64,000 nucleotides of DNA. It comes from Rathayibacter sp. VKM Ac-2760 (GTDB taxonomy: Bacteria > Actinomycetota > Actinomycetes > Actinomycetales > Microbacteriaceae). The stretch is taken from positions 3,348,001-3,412,000 of the forward strand of contig NZ_CP047173.1 in the NCBI RefSeq assembly GCF_009834185.1. The letters are read 5' to 3'. The notes under the pieces are model-generated. The model searched no databases. It was not told the DNA's origin and saw nothing but the letters and a program-made list of their open reading frames with translations. Made by a program: the position numbers and the translations under genes. Positions 49,001 to 56,914 of this stretch are shown here, one piece after another. Within the stretch, counting starts at the first letter, position 1, and each line of letters begins with the position of its first letter.

Positions 49001-50764
49001 ACCGTCGAGGAGCTGGGCGAGCGGCTGGTGGACGAGTCGGTCACGTCGGCCGACGTCGCGAAGGCGGAGCCGATCACGCGCGACACGCTCGACGCGATCG
49101 TCGCCGAGCTGGTCCGGGCCAAGCGCGTCCTGCCGGTCGGTCTCGCCGGCGAGCAGCGCTACGCCGCGATGGAGGACGCCTCGCGCCTGCGCGACGCGCT
49201 CGGCGTGCCCCTGCCCATCGGCGTGCCCGTCGCCTTCATCGACCCGGTGCGCGATCCGCTCGGTGACCTCGTCGCCCGCTACGCGCGCACCCACGGCCCG
49301 TTCACCGCGGTCGCCGTCGCCGAGCGGCTCGGGCTCGGCGTCGCGGTCGTCAACGACACCCTCCGCCGGCTCTCCGGCGAGCGGCGCGTCTCCGAGGGCG
49401 AGTTCCGGCCGAACGGCACCGGCAGCGAGTGGTGCGACTCCGAGGTGCTGCGGCGCCTGCGCAGCCGCTCGCTCGCCGCGCTGCGCAAGGAGGTCGAGCC
49501 GGTCGACGCCGCCGCCTACGGCCGCTTCCTGCCCGCCTGGCAGCACCTCGGCGGCTCGCTGCGCGGCATCGACGGCGTCGCCTCGGTGATCGATCAGCTC
49601 GCCGGAGCCCCCATCCCCGCCTCCGCCTGGGAGTCGCTGATCCTGCCCGCGCGGGTGCGCGACTACTCCCCGGCCATGCTCGACGAACTGACCGCGACCG
49701 GCGAGGTCCTCTGGGCCGGCGCCGGCACCCTCCCCGGCAACGACGGCTGGGTGAGCCTGCACCTCGCCGACACCGCCGGGCTGACGCTGCCCGTGCCCGC
49801 GGCCGAGGCGGTGCCGCTCGGCGAGCTGCAGCAGGAGATCGTCGGCGTGCTCGGCAGTGGCGGCGGCTACTTCTTCCGCCAGCTCTCCGACGCGGTCGGC
49901 TCGACCGACGACAAGGTGCTGGTCGAGGCGCTCTGGGAGCTGGTCTGGGCAGGCCTGCTCACCAACGACACGCTCGCCCCGCTGCGCACCCTGGTCGGCT
50001 CCACCGGCGGCGCGCACCGGCAGCCGCGCGCGCCCGCCCGCGCTCGAGCGCCCCGGGGCCGGATGACCGCCCGGCCCACGATGGCGACCCGGGTCGGCCC
50101 GCCCACCGCCGGCGGCCGCTGGTCGATCGTCCCGCTCGCCGAGTCCGATGCGACGATCCGCGGGCACGCCCTCGGCGAGACGCTGCTCGAGCGCTACGGC
50201 ATCGTCACGCGCGGTTCGGTCCAGGCCGAGGGCGTCCTCGGCGGCTTCGCGCTCGCCTACAAGGTGCTCAGCGGCTTCGAGCAGCAGGGCCGCGCCCGCC
50301 GCGGCTACTTCATCGAGAAGCTCGGCGCCGCCCAGTTCGGCACGGCCGGCAGCGTCGACCGTCTGCGCACCTTCGCGCCGCAGGACGAGGCGCAGCAGCG
50401 CGCCCGCCCGGTCTTCGCCCTCGCCGCCACCGACCCCGCGAACCCGTTCGGCGCCGCGCTGCCCTGGCCGCAGGGCGAGGGCCACCGGCCGGGCCGCAAG
50501 GCGGGCGCCCTCGTCGCCGTGGTCGACGGCGAGCTCGCGGTCTACCTCGAGCGCGGCGGCAAGACGGCGCTGACCTTCTCCGCCGACGAGACCGTGCTCG
50601 CGGACGCGGCAGGTGCGCTCGCGCAGCTGGTCCGCTCCCGCGGGGTCGAGAAGCTCACCGTCGAGAAGATCGACGGCGTCTTCGCCCTGGGCACCCCCTT
50701 CGGCGACGCACTGACCGCCGCCGGGTTCGTCGCGAACCCGCGCGGCCTGAGGCTGCGCGCGTGA
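46082..50764 (+). CDS. lhr: Lhr-like ATP-dependent helicase
   Basis: A 1,560-aa superfamily 2 helicase of the Large Helicase-Related family, a DNA-repair ssDNA translocase in mycobacteria. APTGSGKT (44-51) is motif I; VIVDEVHAVAS (about 172) is the DEVH motif; later VATSSLELGIDMGAVDLVVQ and LQRVGRAGH are motifs V and VI. The Lhr core, winged-helix domain and C-terminal domain are full length. ATG 46,082 is supported by gggagg eight bases upstream. It is followed 27 bp later by a DNA-glycosylase gene, a repair pairing common in actinobacteria. Confidence 0.95.
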   Translation: MPDVLARFSPATRAWFEGAFPAPTAAQEGAWSAISSGAHALVVAPTGSGKTLSAFLWAIDRLVQGPPPEDPQHRTRVLYVSPLKALGVDVERNLRSPLVGVTQTALRLSAQGIGSAPTTVTVGVRSGDTPAAERRVLQKTPPDILITTPESLYLMLTSAARESLRGVETVIVDEVHAVASTKRGAHLAVSLERLDALLPKPVQRIGLSATVRPREEVARFLAGRSPVTIVAPVSEKQWDLSVVVPVEDMSELGSTASQDGSTMGATGPQSGSIWPHVEESIVDRVLAHTSSIVFANSRRLAERLTARLNEIYAERREAEAERAREAGEPVAVGALLGEAVGASARRTPAATMGAAGATSGAGQAAPEDEPLLARAHHGSVSKEQRAIIEDDLKSGRLRCVVATSSLELGIDMGAVDLVVQVETPPSVASALQRVGRAGHQVGEVSRGSFYPKHRADLLHSAVTTERMRAGLIEAITVPANPLDILAQQTVAATALESLDVDEWFDTVRRSAPFVALPRSAYEATLDLLSGRYPSDQFAELRPRVVWDRDENTLTGRPGAQRLAVTSGGTIPDRGLFGVFMVGEPGSTGNRVGELDEEMVYESRVGDVFALGATSWRIQEITYDRVIVTPAFGEPGRLPFWKGDSQGRPAELGEAIGAFSREIGGAAVETARERCTAAGLDEYATNNLLSFLDEQRLATGRIPDDRTLVLERFRDELGDWRLVLHSPYGMQVHSPWALAIGARVRERHGVDGAAMAGDDGIVVRIPDTESEPPGAELFLFDRDELEQLVTSEVGGSALFAARFRECAARALLLPRYNPGKRSPLWQQRQRAAQLLDVARTYPTFPIILETVRECLQDVYDLPALLRLAARLDGRELQILEVETPTASPFARSMLFGYVAAFMYEGDSPLAERRAAALSVDATLLGELLGRAELRELLDPLVLAQIERELQRVEPERRLRGLEGAADLLRLLGPLTVEELGERLVDESVTSADVAKAEPITRDTLDAIVAELVRAKRVLPVGLAGEQRYAAMEDASRLRDALGVPLPIGVPVAFIDPVRDPLGDLVARYARTHGPFTAVAVAERLGLGVAVVNDTLRRLSGERRVSEGEFRPNGTGSEWCDSEVLRRLRSRSLAALRKEVEPVDAAAYGRFLPAWQHLGGSLRGIDGVASVIDQLAGAPIPASAWESLILPARVRDYSPAMLDELTATGEVLWAGAGTLPGNDGWVSLHLADTAGLTLPVPAAEAVPLGELQQEIVGVLGSGGGYFFRQLSDAVGSTDDKVLVEALWELVWAGLLTNDTLAPLRTLVGSTGGAHRQPRAPARARAPRGRMTARPTMATRVGPPTAGGRWSIVPLAESDATIRGHALGETLLERYGIVTRGSVQAEGVLGGFALAYKVLSGFEQQGRARRGYFIEKLGAAQFGTAGSVDRLRTFAPQDEAQQRARPVFALAATDPANPFGAALPWPQGEGHRPGRKAGALVAVVDGELAVYLERGGKTALTFSADETVLADAAGALAQLVRSRGVEKLTVEKIDGVFALGTPFGDALTAAGFVANPRGLRLRA

Positions 50765-50791
50765 GCGCCGGCCGCGACGAGAGGGGCGCCC

Positions 50792-51580
50792 GTGCCCGAG
50801 GGTGACACCGTCTACCGCTCCGCCCACAACCTCGCCGACGCCCTCGACGGCGAGGTGCTGACCCGCTGCGACGTCCGCGTGCCGAAGTACGCGACGGTCG
50901 ACCTCACCGGCGAGACCATCGACGCCGTCGTCCCGCGCGGCAAGCACCTGCTGATGCGCATCGGCGACGCGGTGATCCACTCCCACCTCAAGATGGAGGG
51001 CAGCTGGCACCTCTACTCGCTGACGGGGGACCGCCCGAAGTGGCACCGCCCGGCGTTCCAGGCGCGCATCGTCCTCGAGACGGCCGACTGGCAGGCCGTC
51101 GGCTTCGAGCTGGGCCTGCTCGAGATCGTGCCGCGGACCGCGGAGGAGGACGTGGTCGGCTACCTCGGCCCCGATCTGCTCGGCCCCGACTGGGACGCCG
51201 ACGAGGCGCTGCGCCGCCTCTCCGCCGACCCGGAGCGGCCGATCGGCCTGGCCCTGCTCGACCAGCGGATCCTGGCCGGCCTCGGCAACGTCTACCGCGC
51301 CGAGCTCTGCTTCCTCCGCGGCGTCCTGCCCACCCGGCCGGTCGGCGAGAGCGGCGACCTCGTCCGCACCATCGCCCTGGCGAAGAAGCTCATCACCGTG
51401 AACCGCGAGCGCATCGAGCGGACGACCACCGGCAACCTCCGGCCCGGCCAGCAGCTCTGGGTCTACGGCCGCGACCGCAAGCCGTGCCGCCGTTGCGGCA
51501 CCGCGATCCGCCGCGGCGAGCTCGGCGACGACGAGCTGCAGCTGCGCGTCACCTACTGGTGTCCGCGCTGCCAGACCTGA
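50792..51580 (+). CDS. Nei/Fpg-family DNA glycosylase (Nei2-like)
   Basis: A 262-aa base-excision-repair glycosylase/AP lyase. After Met removal the catalytic Pro2-Glu3 (PEGDTVYRSA) are in place. The C-terminal zinc finger is complete: CRRC (232-235) and CPRC (257-260). The helix-two-turn-helix part includes RILAGLGNVYRAELCFL. Start GTG 50,792. It is likely co-transcribed with lhr. Confidence 0.94.
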   Translation: MPEGDTVYRSAHNLADALDGEVLTRCDVRVPKYATVDLTGETIDAVVPRGKHLLMRIGDAVIHSHLKMEGSWHLYSLTGDRPKWHRPAFQARIVLETADWQAVGFELGLLEIVPRTAEEDVVGYLGPDLLGPDWDADEALRRLSADPERPIGLALLDQRILAGLGNVYRAELCFLRGVLPTRPVGESGDLVRTIALAKKLITVNRERIERTTTGNLRPGQQLWVYGRDRKPCRRCGTAIRRGELGDDELQLRVTYWCPRCQT

Positions 51581-51599
51581 CCCGGCGGCAGGCCCCGCG

Positions 51600-52115
51600 C
51601 TACTCCTCGACGGCGGCCGAGCGGTGCCCGGGCACGTGCTTGACGTGCAGCGCGACGTCGCCGAGCCGCTCGATCCGGTCGACGTGGCGGGCGGCGCTCG
51701 CGTCCTCCGCGACGATCCAGCTGCCGACGAGCAGATAGGGATCGCGGCCGCCCGCGGTGAGCGGCCCGGTCACCGTGAAGGAGCCGATCGTCGGCGTCGA
51801 GAAGGTCACTCGCACCGGTTCGCCGTGCGCGAGCCCGTCGACGGAGCGGTCGCCGTCCGCGCCCGGCTCGGGCTCGGCCGCGAGTGCGATGCTCTGGATC
51901 TCGGTCCCCGTGTTGAGGAACACGTCGGCGACGACGAGCTCCCCGCCGACGGCCTGCCGGACGACGCCCTCGATGCCGTAGAGCCCGTACCGCGCCGACC
52001 GGACGAGGACCCGCACCGTGTCGCCGATCGCGACCTCGGCGAGGGCCCCGCGGATCGACGCGACGTCCCGCCGGGCAGGGGCTGCGGACAGGGCCTCGAG
52101 GATCGCACTGGACAT
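51600..52115 (-). CDS. Hypothetical protein, unrecognised
   Basis: A 171-aa soluble protein. The first half (GALAEVAIGDTVRVLVRSAR, IEGVVRQAVGGELVVADVFL) could be a small beta-barrel; the second half contains VRVTFSTPTIGSFTVTGPLT and ends VALHVKHVPGHRSAAVEE. TAGCCT is 6 nt before ATG 52,115 (52,122-52,127), a leaderless pattern. It converges on the glycosylase gene. I do not recognise a family. Confidence 0.7.
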   Translation of the reverse strand: MSSAILEALSAAPARRDVASIRGALAEVAIGDTVRVLVRSARYGLYGIEGVVRQAVGGELVVADVFLNTGTEIQSIALAAEPEPGADGDRSVDGLAHGEPVRVTFSTPTIGSFTVTGPLTAGGRDPYLLVGSWIVAEDASAARHVDRIERLGDVALHVKHVPGHRSAAVEE

Positions 52116-52121
52116 CCCGCC

Positions 52122-52127
52122 AGGCTA
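52122..52127 (-). promoter_or_regulatory. Candidate leaderless -10 box
   Basis: TAGCCT on the reverse strand, 6 nt from ATG 52,115, with no SD. Confidence 0.4.
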
Positions 52128-52286
52128 GCCGGTCGCCCCGGCGCCCGCCGAGCGCAGGACTCGATCATCAGACGGATGCAGCGGCCCGCATGAGCAGATA
52201 CCCCGAGCGCCGGGACCCGGCATTCGCCGCCACGCCGCGCAGGAGTATCGAGCGCGGCTATCGTCGTGCCCGGATCAGGGGGCCTC

Positions 52287-53036
52287 GTGCACATCATGTT
52301 CGTCGATGAGAGCGGGACACCGCCGGCGTCGGATCGCGCGGCCGACAATCCGGTCTTCGTTCTCGGCGGAATCATCATCCCGGAGGACGTCTGGCCGTTG
52401 ATCCGCGGCGATCTCGAGCGGGCGAAAGCGCATCATCATGTCTCCGGGGAGATCAAGTGGCGATACTTCGCGCCGACCCGACCCGGATCGAAGCAGACGT
52501 CTCTCTCCCACCTGGAAGCGGAGCAACGGAACGCCCTGCGCATGGACTTGCTCGAGGCGATCGTCCTGCACGAGACGGTGCGCGTCATCGCGGTGGTCGT
52601 CGACACGATCGCGATCTATCGCTCCGGGATCGTGAACGATGCGGACGACCTGTACCACGCCGCTTTCAAGAGGCTCAGCGAGCGCTTCCAGTACTTCCTC
52701 CAGGACCTCACTCGAGAGACGAGCGAGCGGGTGCACGGGATGATCGTCTGCGACAACCGCAACAACGACCAGGACGATCGCCTCAAGGAGTTCCACCAGA
52801 CCCTCCTGGCGGGCGGCCGCGACATGGCCGATTATCAGAACCTGATCGAGGGACTCTTCATCGCCGCTTCGCACCAGAGCCCCGGGACCCAGTTCGCCGA
52901 TCTCGTCGCCGGGGCAGTCTTCCGCGCGGAGGGTCGCTCCGACACCCGTTTCGCGGCGATCCTCGAGCCGTCGTTCCGGCGATCGCCGTCGGGATCCATC
53001 GAGGGGTACGGTCTGGTCCGCATCCCCAAGCAGTAG
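52287..53036 (+). CDS. DUF3800 family protein
   Basis: A ~249-aa protein with DUF3800 hallmarks: HIMFVDESGTPPASD at the start, VSGEIKWRYFAPTR, and acidic residues in VCDNRNNDQDDRLKEFHQTL and HQSPGTQFADLVAGAVFRAE. The family has an RNase H-like fold and often lies in mobile or defence islands; its function is unproven. GTG 52,287 is likely; GTG 52,266 and ATG 52,296 are alternatives. Codon use is less GC-biased than the neighbours, and it sits beside a tRNA gene: signs of transfer. Confidence 0.88.
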   Translation: MHIMFVDESGTPPASDRAADNPVFVLGGIIIPEDVWPLIRGDLERAKAHHHVSGEIKWRYFAPTRPGSKQTSLSHLEAEQRNALRMDLLEAIVLHETVRVIAVVVDTIAIYRSGIVNDADDLYHAAFKRLSERFQYFLQDLTRETSERVHGMIVCDNRNNDQDDRLKEFHQTLLAGGRDMADYQNLIEGLFIAASHQSPGTQFADLVAGAVFRAEGRSDTRFAAILEPSFRRSPSGSIEGYGLVRIPKQ

Positions 53037-53238
53037 AGAGGGGACGCGGCCGATCAAAAGGGACGCCGTGTCGAGTTCGCACTCGAACCTGCGGTTGATG
53101 GCGCAGTCACGGCGTACATCGATCGTAAGCGACGAGGCGCGACAAGAGGGTACCTGGCGCGGAAAAGGCGGGCCGAGGGCTGTCCGCCGTGCTGATGTCG
53201 TCGGCGGGCGCGAGCGCGAGGACGAAGAATCTGGAGTG
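53037..53238 (+). other. Gap between DUF3800 and tRNA-Ser with an in-frame coding-like stretch
   Basis: After the DUF3800 stop the same frame stays open for 52 codons (53,037-53,192), including KGRRVEFALEPAVDGAV and YIDRKRRGATRGYLARKRRA. There is no start codon. It may be a relic of another gene, or chance. Nothing else is seen in this gap. Confidence 0.3.
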
Positions 53239-53329
53239 CGGAGACGGTGGGATTTGAACCCACGGAACCCAATAAAGGGTTCTCCACCTTAGCAGGGTGG
53301 TGCACTCGACCGGACTATGCGACGTCTCC
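53239..53329 (-). tRNA. tRNA-Ser (GCU anticodon)
   Basis: The reverse strand folds as a 91-nt class II tRNA: acceptor GGAGACG/CGTCTCC, anticodon stem CCACC around loop CTGCTAA (anticodon GCT), a long variable arm (AGAACCC...GGGTTC) and T-arm GTGGGTTCAAATCCCAC. It decodes AGC and AGU. CCA is not encoded. Confidence 0.95.
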
Positions 53330-53407
53330 TGAGCGCTCGACAGGCGAACGCACGACGACCACTATAACCGCACCCGGGAGCCGGGCGTGACACCCGGCGT
53401 GCGCGGG

Positions 53408-54682
53408 CTACTGCTCGTCGAGGGTGCGGCCGACGGTGCAGGTCTGCTGGTCGGCGGTCTGGCCGGAGACGTCGCTCGGGAGGGCGACCGCGGTCTCGCC
53501 GGGCGCCGGAGTCGCGGGGTCGGTCGTCGCGGCGGGGTCGGGGGTGACCGGGTCCGTCGTCGCCGCGGGGTCGGACGTGGCCGCCGGGGTCGAGCCGTCC
53601 GTCGACTCCGAGCCGCCGCCGGTCGTGCCGGTGAGGGCGATCGGCTGGTCGGCGAGGAGCGCGGCGTTCAGCGTCGCCGACGCCTCCTCGCTCGGGTAGA
53701 CGCCGTTCCCGTCGATGTAGGTGGGGTACTGGACGAAGACGACGCTCGCGAGGTCGACGTCCTTCACCGCGAGGCCGATCGAGACGAGCGTGTTGACGTT
53801 CTCGAGCGAGGTCGACAGCTGCATGTTCGAGACGGCCGCCTTGCCGAGGCCGTAGAGCGCGACCGGGTTGGACAGCGTCGACGCGTCCTTCACCTTCCGC
53901 ACCAGCGACGAGAGGTAGACCTGCTGGCTGGAGATGCGGGTCAGGTCGCTGCCGTCGCCGACGCCGTGCCGGGTCCGGAGGAACGCGAGCGCCTCGGCGC
54001 CGACCAGCGTGTGCGTGCCGGCGTCGAGGTTCAGACCGGTGTACTCGTCCTCGATCGGGGTGGCCACGCAGACGTCGACTCCGCCCACCGCGTTGGACAT
54101 CTCGATCACGCCGTCGAACTGGATCAGCGCGGCGTACGGGATGTCGAGGCCGGTGAGCTGCTCGACGGTCTGCACCGTGCAGGCGAGGCCGCCGTAGCTG
54201 AGCGAGGTGTTGATCTTCGCCGAGCGCAGCGGATCGGAGACGGCGCCGGTCGCCGGATCGGTGCAGGACGGGATCGGCACGTACATGTCGCGGGGGAAGC
54301 TGATCACCTCGACCGTCGAGTGGTCCTCGGAGATGTGCATCAGCATCGTGACGTCGTTGAGATTCTCGGAGCGGTCGCCGTAGGCGCCCTCCGCGGAGCC
54401 CTCGGCGCTGTCGCTGCCGGCCAGCAGGATGTTCACGCCGCCCTCGATCGCGCCGATCTCGGGGATCGGGGAGCCCGCATCGGTCGAGCCGATGCCCAGA
54501 TCGACGGAGGGCCGTGCGCCGGCCGCGATCATCGAGAGCGCGATGGCGACGATCGAGATCGTGCTGAGGACCCCGACGCCGACGCAGGCCGCCAGGATCC
54601 GGCCGGCGAACCGCAGTCCGCTCCGGGGGCGGAGCCGCCCGTGCCGGGCCGCTGTCCTGCGCGAGACGACGGGATCGCTCAT
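53408..54682 (-). CDS. LytR-CpsA-Psr (LCP) family cell-wall ligase
   Basis: LCP enzymes transfer teichoic-acid or arabinogalactan-type polymers to peptidoglycan. The 424-aa protein has a cytoplasmic start, one N-terminal membrane helix (FAGRILAACVGVGVLSTISI), the LCP core with NDVTMLMHISEDHSTVEVIS, the catalytic FPRDMYVPIP and FLRTRHGVGDGSDLTRISSQ. The extracellular C-terminus is Thr/Pro/Asp-rich and ends SGQTADQQTCTVGRTLDEQ. It is a tandem paralogue of the next upstream gene. Confidence 0.94.
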   Translation of the reverse strand: MSDPVVSRRTAARHGRLRPRSGLRFAGRILAACVGVGVLSTISIVAIALSMIAAGARPSVDLGIGSTDAGSPIPEIGAIEGGVNILLAGSDSAEGSAEGAYGDRSENLNDVTMLMHISEDHSTVEVISFPRDMYVPIPSCTDPATGAVSDPLRSAKINTSLSYGGLACTVQTVEQLTGLDIPYAALIQFDGVIEMSNAVGGVDVCVATPIEDEYTGLNLDAGTHTLVGAEALAFLRTRHGVGDGSDLTRISSQQVYLSSLVRKVKDASTLSNPVALYGLGKAAVSNMQLSTSLENVNTLVSIGLAVKDVDLASVVFVQYPTYIDGNGVYPSEEASATLNAALLADQPIALTGTTGGGSESTDGSTPAATSDPAATTDPVTPDPAATTDPATPAPGETAVALPSDVSGQTADQQTCTVGRTLDEQ

Positions 54683-54711
54683 CGGGTCGTCCTCCTCAGG
54701 AGCCGCGGGGA

Positions 54712-56064
54712 TCAGCCGAAGAACCCGACCGAGCAGGTCTGCTGGTCGGCGGGCTGGCCGGTGATCGACTCTGGCAGTTCGACCTTGGCGTCGGCCGCGG
54801 GAGTGCCGGGAGCCGCGGTGCCGGGAGCCGCGGTGGCGCCCGGAGTCGCCTCCGCGGTCGCGAGCGGGTCGGTCGTCGCGGGGCCGGCGGCGGGCGCCTC
54901 GGTCGCCACGGGGGCCTCGGTCTCGCCGGTGGTCGTCGCGCCGGCGCCGGTGCCGCCGGTGAGGGCGATCGGCTGGTCGGTCTGCAGGGCGGTCGCGAGG
55001 ACGTCGCCGGCCGTGCGGTCGGGGACGACGCCGCCCGAGGTCGCGCCGGTCGGGTACTGCGCGAACACCACGTTCGCGATGTCGACGTCCTTCAGGGCGA
55101 GGCCCATCTGCACGAGGGTGTTCACGTTGTTGAGCTCGGTCGAGAGCGTCATGTTGCCCAGCGCCGCCTTCGCGAGGCCGTAGAGCGCGACCGGGTTGAG
55201 CAGCGTGTCGGCGCTCTTCACCTGGCGGACCAGCGAGGAGAGGAACACCTGCTGATTGCTGATGCGGGTCAGGTCGCTGCCGTCGCCGATGCCGTGGCGG
55301 CTGCGGAGGAACTGCAGCGCGGCCATCCCCTCGAGCGAGTGCACGCCGGGCTCGAGGTAGGTGTTGGTGTACGGGTCCGCGATCTCGGTGGCGACGCAGA
55401 CGTCGACCCCGCCGATCGCGTTCGACATCTCGATGACGCCGTTGAACTGCACGACCGCGCCGTAGTCGACCCGGACCCCGAGCAGCTCCTCGGCGACGCC
55501 GGCGACGCAGCCGAGGCTGACGTCCTTGCCCATCGCCTCGTTGATCTTGGTGTCGTAGCGGGCGGGGATCGTCTCGCCGGTGACCGCGTTCACGCAGGAC
55601 GGGATGTCGACGAACATGTCGCGGGGGAAGCTGACGACGGTCGCGTTGCTGTGGTCGGCCGAGACGTGCATCAGCATGTTGACGTCGTTGAGGACGCTCG
55701 TCTCCTCGTCGGGGTCGCCGTAGGCGTCACCCTGACCCTGGCGCGAATCGCTGCCCACCACGAGGACGTTGAAGCCGCCCTCGAGCGCGCCGATCTCGGG
55801 GACGGACCCGGCGGAGACCCCCGAGCCGGCCGCGACCGGGTGCAGGCTGACTGACGGCTGCGCCGACTGGACCAGGAGCGTCGCGGCGATGGCGACGATC
55901 GAGATGGAGGCGACGACGCCGACTCCGGAGACGGTCGCGGCGGCCTTGACGAGCGTGCGCGGCAGGCTGTGCCGCTTCTGCCGCCCGTGCCGGACGTGGG
56001 GTCGCGGCGTGCGCGCCGACTCGTCCGCGGCGGAGTGGTCCGTCGAAGGGCGCGTCGTGCGCAT
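54712..56064 (-). CDS. LytR-CpsA-Psr (LCP) family cell-wall ligase (paralogue)
   Basis: A 450-aa LCP protein with the same build: basic N-terminus, one helix (VSGVGVVASISIVAIAATLL), the LCP core (NDVNMLMHVSADHSNATVVS, FPRDMFVDIP, FLRSRHGIGDGSDLTRISNQ) and a Thr/Ala/Pro-rich tail ending TGQPADQQTCSVGFFG. ATG 56,064 (MRTTRPSTDHSAADES) is chosen; the frame stays open far upstream, through HEAT-repeat sequence and a tRNA, which is not credible as one protein. The conserved ADQQTC.VG tail in both copies is notable. Confidence 0.93.
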   Translation of the reverse strand: MRTTRPSTDHSAADESARTPRPHVRHGRQKRHSLPRTLVKAAATVSGVGVVASISIVAIAATLLVQSAQPSVSLHPVAAGSGVSAGSVPEIGALEGGFNVLVVGSDSRQGQGDAYGDPDEETSVLNDVNMLMHVSADHSNATVVSFPRDMFVDIPSCVNAVTGETIPARYDTKINEAMGKDVSLGCVAGVAEELLGVRVDYGAVVQFNGVIEMSNAIGGVDVCVATEIADPYTNTYLEPGVHSLEGMAALQFLRSRHGIGDGSDLTRISNQQVFLSSLVRQVKSADTLLNPVALYGLAKAALGNMTLSTELNNVNTLVQMGLALKDVDIANVVFAQYPTGATSGGVVPDRTAGDVLATALQTDQPIALTGGTGAGATTTGETEAPVATEAPAAGPATTDPLATAEATPGATAAPGTAAPGTPAADAKVELPESITGQPADQQTCSVGFFG

Positions 56065-56267
56065 CCGTCTCCCGTTCGTCTCAGGGCAAGGGGCTGGGGG
56101 TGGTGGGCTGGGGGTGGTGCAGGGTCTGCGGGCGCGGAGGAGCGGACTCCGTCGCGTCGGGACATAGTACCCAGACCGCTCCCGAAAGCCACCCGTTGCA
56201 TGGATTTCGCGACGGAGGCTGCGCGCGGCTCGAGAGGCACCGGCCCGTCGCGTCGCGTCCGGAGCCG

Positions 56268-56721
56268 TCAGCTCTCGCGCGCGAGGCGTGCGGCGCGAGC
56301 GGCCTGCGCCGCCTCGAGCCGGGACCACCGGCGAGGGCGAGTCGGGAGACGCAGGAGCAGCCCGTGCGTCGCCGATCCGCGCCGGCGCCCACCGCGCCTT
56401 CGCCGCGACCGCCGCATCGGCGTCGGAGACGAGCGGCACGATGTCGTCCACCGTCGAAGGGTCGGCGATCGTGCTCAGGACATGGGCGGCCTGCGTCCGC
56501 ACTGCGCTGCCCGCCTCGGACACGAGGACAGCCCGAACCGAGGGGACGGCCGGAGCCCCGATCCGCGCGATGACCCAGGTGAGCGTCTCGCGGACGAAGA
56601 AGTCCGGCTCGATCCAGAGCTGCGTCAGGACGGCGGCGAGGGCCGCCTCCTCCGCTCGGTTCCCGAGGGCGAGCGCCGACTTCTGACGGACGTCGCGGTC
56701 CGGATCGGCTAGTCCGTCCAC
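56268..56721 (-). pseudogene. HEAT-repeat protein gene, probably frameshifted
   Basis: The reverse strand from GTG 56,721 reads ADPDRDVRQKSALALGNRAE, WIEPDFFVRETLTWVIARIG, SVRAVLVSEAGSAVRTQAAH and LSTIADPSTVDDIVPLVSDA: HEAT-like repeats. After SPDSPS the frame has no stop and runs into the LCP gene. Removing one base near 56,325 restores WSRLEAAQAARAARLARES and a TGA at 56,268-56,270. No SD or good start is visible, and the gene begins 53 bp after a tRNA. Either a pseudogene or a sequencing error. Confidence 0.55.
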
Positions 56722-56773
56722 CAGCGCCTCGGAGGCGGCGCACCCCGCGATAGAAGGACGGGCTCCCGGATGG

Positions 56774-56858
56774 CGGAGGGCTAGGGATTCGAACCCTAGA
56801 GACATCTCTGCCCACCAGTTTTCAAGACTGGCTCCATCGGCCGCTCGGACAGCCCTCC
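56774..56858 (-). tRNA. tRNA-Ser (UGA anticodon)
   Basis: An 85-nt class II tRNA on the reverse strand: acceptor GGAGGGC/GCCCTCC, anticodon stem CCAGT with loop CTTGAAA (anticodon TGA), long variable arm and T-arm TAGGGTTCGAATCCCTA. It decodes UCA and UCG-type codons. CCA is not encoded. Confidence 0.96.
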
Positions 56859-56914
56859 CTGCCGCTCCCCGCGGGGAGAGACAGTCGATGGTAACCGACC
56901 GCGGCGGGCGGCCG

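Noticed and set aside
45839..51046. A 1,735-aa open frame on the reverse strand across the lhr gene
   Set aside because: Arg/Gly/Ala-rich antisense shadow of the real Lhr helicase; no recognisable domain, and it crosses several real genes.
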